A stretch of 34,070 bases of DNA, from positions 1-34,070 of the forward strand of contig JAEUQE010000077.1 in assembly GCA_016789785.1 (NCBI GenBank), given 5' to 3'. The position numbers and the translations under genes are program-made. This DNA comes from Bryobacterales bacterium (lineage in GTDB: Bacteria > Acidobacteriota > Terriglobia > Bryobacterales > Bryobacteraceae). The notes beneath the pieces were generated by a model, which saw only the letters and a list, made by a program, of their open reading frames with translations, ran no database searches and was not told the origin of the DNA. Shown here one piece after another: positions 16,666-23,807 of this stretch (positions are counted from its first letter, which is position 1; each line of letters starts with the position of its first letter).

Positions 16666-17364
16666 ATGCGCATTGAAGGAGCGCGGCGTGCGCTCGTTCT
16701 GTTCGATATTGACGGCACGCTGTTAAGCCGTTCGGGGCCGCATCATCGTCAGGCACTGGTTGACGCCGTAAGGGCCGTATCGGGCCTGGAAACCACCACG
16801 GACAACATTCCGCTGCAGGGCATGCTCGACAGGGATATTCTGCGGGCGATGCTGCTCAATGCGGACGCGAGTCCGCGTCGGATCAGCGCCTGGATGCCAC
16901 TTCTGGTGAAGCGCGCGCAGTGGCTGTATTCGCGGAACTGCCCGGAGGATTTGCGCGACCGTGTTTGCCCTGGCGTGGTGGATCTGCTCACGGCGCTGCA
17001 ACGCCGTCAGTCAGGCCGGGCGCTGGTGACGGGCAACCTGACCCAGATCGGATGGAAGAAGATGGAGCGTGCGCGGCTGCGGCACTACTTCCACTTCGGT
17101 TCGTTCGCCGAATTCGGGCGGACCCGGGGTGAGTTGGTACGAAAGGCAATCGCAGAAGCGCGGAAGTTGGGACATCACGGAAGGAACGCCACAGTGACCT
17201 TGATTGGCGATCACGCCAACGACATTCAGGCCGCCCGCGAAAATGGGATTCGCGTGGTGGCTGTGGCGACTGGTGTGATGCCGCTCGCGGAACTCGAACA
17301 GCACCGCCCCGACCTGGCGGTGCCGAATCTGACCGCGCTGGATGTAGAGTTCCTGTTTCAGTAG
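16666..17364 (+). CDS. HAD-family phosphatase, phosphoglycolate-phosphatase-like
   Basis: 232 residues. Motif I FDIDGT (13-18) gives the nucleophile D14 and acid D16; motif II is ALVTGN; motif III a lysine in VRKAIAEARKLG; motif IV TLIGDHANDI (Mg ligands). A helical cap lies between motif I and II (about 20-95), as in Gph-type C1 HAD phosphatases. Such enzymes hydrolyse small phosphate esters, e.g. 2-phosphoglycolate; true substrate not shown by sequence. The start ATG at 16666 has AAGAA rather than a good ribosome binding site. Six bases separate its stop from the methyltransferase start, so they likely share a transcript. Confidence 0.85.
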   Translation: MRIEGARRALVLFDIDGTLLSRSGPHHRQALVDAVRAVSGLETTTDNIPLQGMLDRDILRAMLLNADASPRRISAWMPLLVKRAQWLYSRNCPEDLRDRVCPGVVDLLTALQRRQSGRALVTGNLTQIGWKKMERARLRHYFHFGSFAEFGRTRGELVRKAIAEARKLGHHGRNATVTLIGDHANDIQAARENGIRVVAVATGVMPLAELEQHRPDLAVPNLTALDVEFLFQ

Positions 17365-17370
17365 GGGCGA

Positions 17371-18801
17371 ATGGAAGCACAGTCGTTATCCACAAAGAGG
17401 GCCGAGGTCGAGTTTCACAACTTTGCCTCGCTGGGAGAGCCGGAGCGCGCACTCAAGGTATACGCCGAAGAGAATCAGCGCCGAGGCAACCTCATCCAGC
17501 AGTTTGCCGAGTTCATCGGGCCGATGTCGCCATTTCTCGAGATCGGCTCCAGTGCCGGGCATTCCAGTTACATGATGGCCAACGAATTCGGCGCCGATGG
17601 TTTCGCGCTGGACATCTCGGCGGACGCACTGCGCCACGGCATCTTTCTGCAGGACGCATGGAAGCTCGATCGCGCTCCGGTGCGGATTGCGGGTGACGCG
17701 GCGAATCTTCCGTTTCGCGATGGCTCCTTGCGCATGGTGATGGCGTACCAGATGCTGAGCCAGTTCATGGACCTCGACAAAGTGTTTCGTGAAGTGACGC
17801 GTGTGCTTGCGCCAGGTGGCGTTTTCCTCTTCGCCGAAGAGCCGCTGAAGCGCATGTTGACGTTGCGGCTTTATCGCGTCGGCTACTACGAAACCATGAA
17901 GCCGTGGGAACGCAGGCTTCATGACTGGGGCCTGCTTGGTTATCTCGTGCGCGACGTCATCGGCGCGAACCAGGAAGAGAGCTTCGGAATCCGGCAAAAC
18001 CACACCATGGGATTGAGGGACTGGCACGCTCTCATCCAGCGCCACTTTGCCGATCAGCAGTATCGCATCTTCGTTCGCGCCCACGGCTGGGGGGAGCGTT
18101 TGATGCATCGGGCCGGCCGCAAGATCGACCGGTACGGAAGTGATTGGGTGCCCGCCCGCTTGCTGGGAGGCACGCTCGCCGCGGTTTGCCGGAAAGCCGG
18201 CGACCCGTTGCTAACGCCTCCTGACATGGTTCGCTTCGAAACGCTGTTACGCTGTCCCGACTGCCACTCGGACCTTCATCGCGATGCTTCCGATACACTG
18301 GGTTGCCGCAAGTGCGGCTATCAGTCGCCCAATGAAGGCGCGGTCTACAACCTGCTTCCCAGTGTGGAAAAGCGTGAACTCTATCCCGGCGATCGCGACG
18401 ATGTCATCGACTTCTGTCTCCCCAGCCACGAGGCACGTCTTGGCGAAGGATGGTATGAGTTGGAGGGTGTGTTCGGCAACAAGTACCGCTGGATCGGCCC
18501 GAAAGCCACGGCAGTCTTGAAGCGAGTGCACAACGTGCCGCACCGGATTCGGATTCGCGGCCACGCCAATGAACGCGCTTTCGAGCAAGGGGCGGTTCGT
18601 CTCGAGGTGCGTGCCAACGGAGAGCGAGTAGGCCAGTGGACGCTCGATCGCACCGGTCTGTTCATACTCGAAGCCGACGTCGCCGACGCAGCCGAGTATC
18701 AGGTCGAAGTGCTGGCGGCGCCTACATGGCAAGCGCCGCCTGACCGTCGTGTGTTCACGGTCAGCCTCAGCAATCTGCGCTTGGTGCCGCGCGAGAACTG
18801 A
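17371..18801 (+). CDS. SAM-dependent methyltransferase with zinc-ribbon and extra C-terminal domain
   Basis: 476 residues. The class I Rossmann methyltransferase part has FLEIGSSAGHSS (motif I, 55-66), D81 at the end of beta-2 (FALDIS), GDAANLPFRDGSL (108-120) and the post-motif VTRVLAPGGVFLFAEEP. After residue 280 a Trm112-like zinc ribbon has CPDC (295-298) and CRKC (312-315). The C-terminal 150 residues are beta-rich (WYELEGVFGNKYRWIG, IRIRGHANERAF, VRLEVRANGE). This architecture resembles methyltransferases of glycan or capsule biosynthesis, with the tail perhaps binding acceptor. Six bases after the HAD gene. Substrate unknown. Cytoplasmic. Confidence 0.78.
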   Translation: MEAQSLSTKRAEVEFHNFASLGEPERALKVYAEENQRRGNLIQQFAEFIGPMSPFLEIGSSAGHSSYMMANEFGADGFALDISADALRHGIFLQDAWKLDRAPVRIAGDAANLPFRDGSLRMVMAYQMLSQFMDLDKVFREVTRVLAPGGVFLFAEEPLKRMLTLRLYRVGYYETMKPWERRLHDWGLLGYLVRDVIGANQEESFGIRQNHTMGLRDWHALIQRHFADQQYRIFVRAHGWGERLMHRAGRKIDRYGSDWVPARLLGGTLAAVCRKAGDPLLTPPDMVRFETLLRCPDCHSDLHRDASDTLGCRKCGYQSPNEGAVYNLLPSVEKRELYPGDRDDVIDFCLPSHEARLGEGWYELEGVFGNKYRWIGPKATAVLKRVHNVPHRIRIRGHANERAFEQGAVRLEVRANGERVGQWTLDRTGLFILEADVADAAEYQVEVLAAPTWQAPPDRRVFTVSLSNLRLVPREN

Positions 18802-18804
18802 CCG

Positions 18805-18845
18805 CTACACGGGACCACTACACAGGGACTACTACACAGCGACGG
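18805..18845. repeat. Three imperfect 13-14 bp tandem units between convergent gene ends
   Basis: CTACACGGGACCA (18805-18817), CTACACAGGGACTA (18818-18831) and CTACACAGCGACGG (18832-18845) are near-copies. The last unit contains the stop codon and last residues of the aminotransferase gene on the minus strand; the first follows the methyltransferase stop by three bases. It looks like slippage duplication at the gene 3' end. Confidence 0.55.
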
Positions 18846-20022
18846 GCTGTTGCGCGAAGATCGCCTTGGCCGCTTCCACGCCGCTTGCCTTCACAGTGAA
18901 GCCTTCTTCGCGCAGCGCCTGCTCCAGGCCACTGAGCAGCAACACGACGTTCTCTTCGGTCGCCAGCGGACCCATGATCCCGACGCGGAAGATCTTGCCC
19001 GCCAGCGGACCAAAGCCGCCGAGGATCTCGATGTCGCTCAAGGCCAGAAGCCGCTTGCGCACCTTCAAATCGTCGATACCTTCGGGTACACGCACGGTGT
19101 TCAAGTTCCAGATGCGCCGCCCTTCGGCGACGTGCATCGCAAGCCCCATCGCCGTGACACCGGCTACGAAAGCATCGTGCGATTGCTTGTGCCGCGCGAG
19201 GCGATTCTCAAGCCCCTCTTCGGCAATGCAGATGAGCCCTTCGCGCAGTGCATAGAACAGCGAGATCGGCGCGGTGTGGTGATAGCGATGAGCGCCCTCG
19301 TAGTAGTCGGCGAGAAGTTTCAGATCGAGGTACCAATCGGCCGGGGTGGACTGACGGTTCTTCAGGACAGCCATCGCGCGCGGCGATACAGTGACGGGTG
19401 CAAGACCCGGAGGGCAACTCATGCCCTTCTGCGTGCACGAGTAGGCAATGTCGATGCCGTTCGCATCCAGATTCACGGGCATCGCGCCGAGCGACGTCAC
19501 GCAATCCGCAATCACCAGTGCACCCACTTCATGCGCCGCTTCGCAGATAACCTTCGAGCTTTGATAGACACCCGTCGACGTTTCGGCTTGCACAAAGCCC
19601 ACCACCGCAGGCTTCTCGCGGCGAATCGCTTCGGCGGCTTCGGCTTCATCGAAGCCCTCGCCCCAGGGCTTCTCGACACGAACGAGATTCGCGCCCTGGC
19701 GGCGGCCCATTTCGGACATACGGTCGGCGAAGAAGCCGTTGGCGAAGACAAGGAACTTCGAGCCTGGTTCCACAAAGTTCGCGACTGCGGTTTGCATTCC
19801 GGCGCTTCCGGTGCCCGACATGGCGAGCGTGAATTCATTCGTGGTGCCGTAGCACTGCCGCAGCAGACGGCGGCAATCCTCGACGACTTCAAAGAAGTAC
19901 GGATCGAGGTGGCTGACAACGGTCTTGGTCATCGCCTGATACACACGTGGCTCCACCATCGTCGGGCCGGGTCCGAACAGTAGCCGGCGCGGCGGGTTTA
20001 ACGGAGCAAGGGTCTGAGACAT
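18832..20022 (-). CDS. Class V aminotransferase, alanine-glyoxylate/serine-pyruvate type
   Basis: 396 residues, PLP-dependent. Motifs: LLFGPGPTMVEPRV near the N-terminus (substrate loop), SGTGSAGMQ (69-77, phosphate pocket), D173 in IADCVTSLG (contacts the pyridine N), and K199 in SCTQKGMSCPPG (Schiff base lysine). YHHTAPISLFYALREGL and the late FRVGIMG are also typical of alanine-glyoxylate aminotransferases, which convert glyoxylate plus alanine (or serine) into glycine plus a keto acid. Length fits the family. ATG at 20022; an upstream GAGG is 12 bases away, slightly long. It is convergent with the methyltransferase. Confidence 0.9.
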   Translation of the reverse strand: MSQTLAPLNPPRRLLFGPGPTMVEPRVYQAMTKTVVSHLDPYFFEVVEDCRRLLRQCYGTTNEFTLAMSGTGSAGMQTAVANFVEPGSKFLVFANGFFADRMSEMGRRQGANLVRVEKPWGEGFDEAEAAEAIRREKPAVVGFVQAETSTGVYQSSKVICEAAHEVGALVIADCVTSLGAMPVNLDANGIDIAYSCTQKGMSCPPGLAPVTVSPRAMAVLKNRQSTPADWYLDLKLLADYYEGAHRYHHTAPISLFYALREGLICIAEEGLENRLARHKQSHDAFVAGVTAMGLAMHVAEGRRIWNLNTVRVPEGIDDLKVRKRLLALSDIEILGGFGPLAGKIFRVGIMGPLATEENVVLLLSGLEQALREEGFTVKASGVEAAKAIFAQQPVAV

Positions 20023-20478
20023 GAAGGGACGTTACCTCGGATTATGCGGTTTGCCCATGTGCCATACGGTAGGGATAACTGACATGGGCTCTCTTGATCT
20101 TCCCACAGTTGCTTCGGGGCGCCTCGGGCCTGCGTGAAGTGCTGCCCGCCTCACCTGGGCGCAGCCTACCGTCTCAGCCTCCGGTCTGCCGTGTCTCCGG
20201 CTGTCCGGGATTGCGGAGTCCGCTCGATTCCTCATTCGACTGACGGTAGCCAGCACCCGAGGCCAACCGGCGCCCTGGCCACATCAACAGGCGTAAACGC
20301 TGACCACTCTGTTTCGGCGTCGATGCAAAAGAAAACGTACGTCCTGCTCAACCCGGCATGCTCCGTGGCAGATGTGATCAACCTGTGAGTTGCTCCAGAT
20401 CATCTCGGCTAAAGCGAGCAGATTCGGCGTGCCGATCGGAGGCTCTCACGTTCAGTTCCGCGCCATGCGACATTTCTG
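20023..20478. other. Gene-free stretch of about 450 bases with one inverted repeat
   Basis: No convincing gene on either strand: open frames here are short and their translations have no recognisable motifs, and I see no ribosome binding sites. GCCCATGT (20053-20060) and ACATGGGC (20082-20089) are perfect inverted copies separated by 21 bases, about 30 bases upstream of the aminotransferase ATG, and may be a regulator site for that gene. A 21-codon frame at 20322-20387 ending in TGA lacks translation signals. Confidence 0.5.
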
Positions 20479-20518
20479 TTGCTTTCCAACAGGAATTGAT
20501 TCATACTCCTGTTGGAAA
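20479..20518 (+). promoter_or_regulatory. Candidate PadR autoregulatory operator over a promoter
   Basis: TTTCCAACAGGA (20483-20494) and TCCTGTTGGAAA (20507-20518) form a perfect 12-bp inverted repeat with a 12-base spacer. A weak promoter fits the same place: TTGCTT (20479-20484), 17 bases, then CATACT (20502-20507). The repeat ends nine bases before the padR-type ATG and its right arm contains GGAAA, the only Shine-Dalgarno-like stretch. Binding here would block transcription; pairing in RNA could also mask the start. PadR proteins commonly autoregulate through dyads, but the known ATGT/ACAT core is not present. Confidence 0.6.
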
Positions 20519-20527
20519 CCTACACGA

Positions 20528-20875
20528 ATGGCATCGCCCGACAAGCAAGACGTTTGGCAGGGCACTTTGGCCCTGATGATTCTCCAGACGCTGAAGATCC
20601 TGGGCCCTCAACACGGGTACGGTATCGCCCGCCGGATTGAGCAGACAAGTGAGAGTCTGCTTTCGATCAATCAAGGGACTCTCTACCCAGTCTTGCTCAA
20701 GCTGGAACAGGAAGGCAGCGTTGCCTCGCAATGGGGAATCTCGGAAAACAATCGCCGGGCGAAATTCTATCAAATCACGGAAGCTGGGAGGAAGCAGCTT
20801 GAGGTGGAGACTCACCAATGGAAGCAGACCACCGACTTGATGTCCCGGTTCCTTGCTCTTGGGGGAGAAGTATGA
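20528..20875 (+). CDS. PadR-family transcriptional regulator (acidobacterial short type)
   Basis: 115 residues. Winged-helix DNA-binding domain: GTLALMILQTLKILGPQHGYGIARRI (helices 1-2 with the HGY motif) and GTLYPVLLKLEQEGSVAS (recognition helix), followed by the wing with RRAKFYQITEAGRKQL, then a short C-terminal helix. The ATG at 20528 starts at MASPDKQDV; longer frames upstream run through the palindrome and lack PadR similarity. Its stop overlaps the ATG of the permease (ATGATG at 20872), so both are one operon. In this family pair, PadR probably controls the permease genes in response to a small molecule; the ligand is unknown. Confidence 0.9.
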   Translation: MASPDKQDVWQGTLALMILQTLKILGPQHGYGIARRIEQTSESLLSINQGTLYPVLLKLEQEGSVASQWGISENNRRAKFYQITEAGRKQLEVETHQWKQTTDLMSRFLALGGEV

Positions 20876-23487
20876 TGCGATCGCTCCGCAGCGGATGGAA
20901 GCGCCTCCTTGGTACGTTCGCAGGATCGCGAGACGATGCTGCGCTGACGGAAGAGATCGAGGCTCATCTTCAGATGCAGACCGAAGACAATCTCCGGCGG
21001 GGGATGTCTCCGCGGGAGGCGCGCCGAGCGGCCATCTTGAGATTCGGCGGCATTGAACCCATCAAGGAGAGTTACAGGGATCGGCGTGGTATTCCAATCC
21101 TCTTGGCCCTGCGGCAGGATATACCCTACGCGCTGCGGTGCCTTTGGCAGAATCCCGGTTTCGCCGCGCCTGCAATCCTGTCGCTTGCGCTCGGCATTGG
21201 TGTAACTTCAGCGATCTTTGCGGTTGCCAACGAGGTCTTGTTGAGAGAACTGCCATACCCCGCGCCCAAGCAACTCGCTACTGTTTCCCTGGGTGGTGCC
21301 ATTAGCGCTCCGTGGTTCGACGCCTTTCGCAAGGAAGCGCGCTCCCTGGAAGACGCAGCATTGTTCACATCCTGGCACTTCAACCTGTCCAGCGGGGGCG
21401 AACCAGAGCGCATTCCGGCTGCGCGAGTGTCTCCGGAGTTGTTTCGCATTCTGGGAACAAGCCCTCAACTCGGACGTGTGTTTGGCTCTAGCGAGGACCG
21501 AAAGGGGCAGGAGGACGTGGTCGTTCTCGGCGACCAGATATGGAGGCGGCGATTCGGCGGTGATCCGAACATCCTCGGCCAAGCACTCCTCCTCAATGGC
21601 ATTCCCCACACCGTAGTCGGGGTGATGCCACCCGGCTTTCGTTTTCCGGAGGGCCCAGAGCATCGCGCGACAGTTGGCCCCTTTCCCCCGGCCGAGATGT
21701 GGCGTCCCATGTCTCTCGCCGATTGGGAGCGGACATGCAAAGGATGTTTCAATTTCGCGATGCTGGCGCGTCTGCGAACAGGTACCAGTGCCAATAGTGC
21801 CACCGCCGAACTCGCCGGGATTCTGAGACGCCACGGCGCATCGCAGAAAGTTCAGGATTCCCTGAGAGTTCTGAATCTTCATGACGCGATCGTAGGCAAG
21901 GTGCGGCGCCCGCTCCTCGCCCTGTTCGGAGCGGTCGTCCTTGCCCTGCTCATCGCATGTGTCAACGTGGCGAACCTTCTGCTGGCTCGTTCGCTGAGCC
22001 GCAGCGGGGAAATGGCGATCCGTTTGTCGCTTGGCGCAACGCCGGCGCGCCTGACTCAGCAAGTGCTGACCGAGACGTTAACTCTGGGTGTCTGTGCTGG
22101 AGTCCTTGGAGTTCTGTTCGCCGTAGCGGCTGTCCGTGGCCTGGTGCTGTTGGCTCCTTCAGAGATGCCGCGAGTCGCTGCCGCATCGGTGAACTGGAGC
22201 GTCGTTGCATTTGCCTCTGTTTTGGCGCTTCTATCCGCCGTAATCTGCGGCACAGCGCCCGCCATTCTGGCGACGCGCGGCTCATTCGGAGGTGGCATGA
22301 AGGCTGCCACGCGCAGGGTCACGGCTGCGCCTTCCAGACTGAGAGCGTCGCTTGTCGTATCGCAAGTGGCCTTGTCGCTTGTGCTCGTGGCCGGCTGTGG
22401 ACTGTTCGCTGCGAGCTTCTTCAAGGTGTTGCAGGTCCAACTCGGCTTTCAACCGGAGCGGGTTCTCACAATGCGCATGTCGCTACCCGAACGGTATTAT
22501 GATGATCGCCGCCGAGAGGCGTTCGTGGAGCAATTGGTGGCACGCTGCCTTAATCTACCGGGCATCACCGCAGCCGCGGTCACCAGCACACTGCCATTGA
22601 CCGGCGAGGCAGAAGGTTGGGGGCTAGTCGCCGAGAACAGCCCGCGACCGGACGACTGGGTAACGGCTCGGGTACGGGGCGTTACGCCCGGGTATTTCCG
22701 CACACTCGGCATCAGTCTTATCGCCGGACGGGACTTCGACGACCAGGATCGCGACACCAACAGGGTCGCAATTGTGAGCGAGAGCCTGGCACGCAGGCTC
22801 TGGCCGGGAGTAGCCGATCCGATCGGGCGCCGACTTGCCGGCAATCGCGCAGTTACGATCGTTGGCATCGCTGGTGACACGCGAGCGTCTGGAATCGACT
22901 CTGACGTGCGGCCGTATCTCTATGTGCCGTTCGCGCAGTTCACGCCGCCGGAGTTCTCCCTCGCGGTCCGCACCCTGGCCGAGCCAGCAGCCGTGGCCGG
23001 CGCAGTCAAAGCGCAGATCCGGCATCTTGACCCGCATCAGCCCGTGACCCACATTGCCAGCATGGATCAGATTGTCTCGAACGCGGTCGCCCCGAGACGC
23101 TTTCCCGCAGTGCTGATGAGCGTCTTCGCGGCATTCTCCCTGACTCTGACCGCAATTGGGGTTTTTGGTGTTCTCTCATACTCAGTGGCTCAGCGAACCC
23201 ATGAGATCGGAATCCGAATGGCGCTTGGAGCCACACAAAGAAGTGTTGTGACCAGCGTCCTGCGGCAAGCCGCCCTCCTGGTCGGCGCCGGTGGGGCGCT
23301 CGGGCTGCTCGTTGCCCTGCAGTCTATTCCCCTGTTGCGAGGTTTTCTGTACGGTGTCGATGCGATCGAGAGCACGATTGTACTGGCCTGCTCGGCAGTG
23401 CTGGCGGCAATTGGGGTGGCTGCCAGTATTGTGCCGGCTTGGCGTGCGGCCACGCTCGATCCACTCCGATGCCTTCACCATGAATGA
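20872..23487 (+). CDS. ABC transporter permease of the MacB/FtsX type with acidobacterial N-terminal domain, no ATPase domain
   Basis: 871 residues. The N-terminal cytoplasmic part (about 1-80) has the helical 'ALTEEIEAHLQMQTEDNLRRGMSPREARRAA' type sequence, seen in ADOP-family permeases. Membrane segments: one near 98-120, a first FtsX group of segments about 345-510 (VVLALLIACVNVANLLLA), and a second at the end (about 745-865, FGVLSYSVAQRTHEIGIRMALGA). Two large periplasmic MacB-like domains lie between them. The ATPase must come from elsewhere; none is in the window. ATG at 20872 with GGGGGAG at 20861-20867; overlaps the PadR stop. Likely roles: macrolide/peptide/lipoprotein efflux or mechanotransmission, regulated by the PadR neighbour. 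Confidence 0.88.
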   Translation: MMRSLRSGWKRLLGTFAGSRDDAALTEEIEAHLQMQTEDNLRRGMSPREARRAAILRFGGIEPIKESYRDRRGIPILLALRQDIPYALRCLWQNPGFAAPAILSLALGIGVTSAIFAVANEVLLRELPYPAPKQLATVSLGGAISAPWFDAFRKEARSLEDAALFTSWHFNLSSGGEPERIPAARVSPELFRILGTSPQLGRVFGSSEDRKGQEDVVVLGDQIWRRRFGGDPNILGQALLLNGIPHTVVGVMPPGFRFPEGPEHRATVGPFPPAEMWRPMSLADWERTCKGCFNFAMLARLRTGTSANSATAELAGILRRHGASQKVQDSLRVLNLHDAIVGKVRRPLLALFGAVVLALLIACVNVANLLLARSLSRSGEMAIRLSLGATPARLTQQVLTETLTLGVCAGVLGVLFAVAAVRGLVLLAPSEMPRVAAASVNWSVVAFASVLALLSAVICGTAPAILATRGSFGGGMKAATRRVTAAPSRLRASLVVSQVALSLVLVAGCGLFAASFFKVLQVQLGFQPERVLTMRMSLPERYYDDRRREAFVEQLVARCLNLPGITAAAVTSTLPLTGEAEGWGLVAENSPRPDDWVTARVRGVTPGYFRTLGISLIAGRDFDDQDRDTNRVAIVSESLARRLWPGVADPIGRRLAGNRAVTIVGIAGDTRASGIDSDVRPYLYVPFAQFTPPEFSLAVRTLAEPAAVAGAVKAQIRHLDPHQPVTHIASMDQIVSNAVAPRRFPAVLMSVFAAFSLTLTAIGVFGVLSYSVAQRTHEIGIRMALGATQRSVVTSVLRQAALLVGAGGALGLLVALQSIPLLRGFLYGVDAIESTIVLACSAVLAAIGVAASIVPAWRAATLDPLRCLHHE

Positions 23488-23807
23488 CGCACGAATCGGA
23501 CGGGCAGCCTCATACAGATCCTGGAATACTCTCCCGAACCGGTTCATCGGCCGGCCACGCTCGCCCTTGAACTGAGTCCTTCATGATTCGCTCCGGCGCC
23601 AGCGAAACGGCGCGGTCCAATCGCTCCGATCCCCAAAATGCCAGTGAGCCCCCCTCCTCTCAGGCGATCTACCTAGCCATACCGAGACCCACCCAACCCC
23701 CACCGGACGAATCTCCCGCGCCCGCCTAGGTGGATTCACGCGTAGTAAGACCGCCTCCAGAGCCCTACTATGGGACGAGGACCGGAGATCAAGCCGGGAG
23801 ACTACCT
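23488..23807. other. Gene-free spacer of about 320 bases
   Basis: No frame has family motifs or a ribosome binding site until GGGAG at 23796-23800, which serves the next gene. The strand is rich in C-runs (around 23649-23700). I see no hairpin with a T-tract and no repeat that I would defend. An open frame of the next gene extends to GTG 23730, but see that entry. Confidence 0.5.

Noticed and set aside
18850..19983. Plus-strand open frame of 377 codons opposite the aminotransferase
   Set aside because: The minus strand has all PLP-enzyme motifs; the plus frame has none and no ribosome binding site.
20322..20387. 21-codon frame starting MQKKTYVLLN
   Set aside because: No ribosome binding site or recognisable motif; probably chance.
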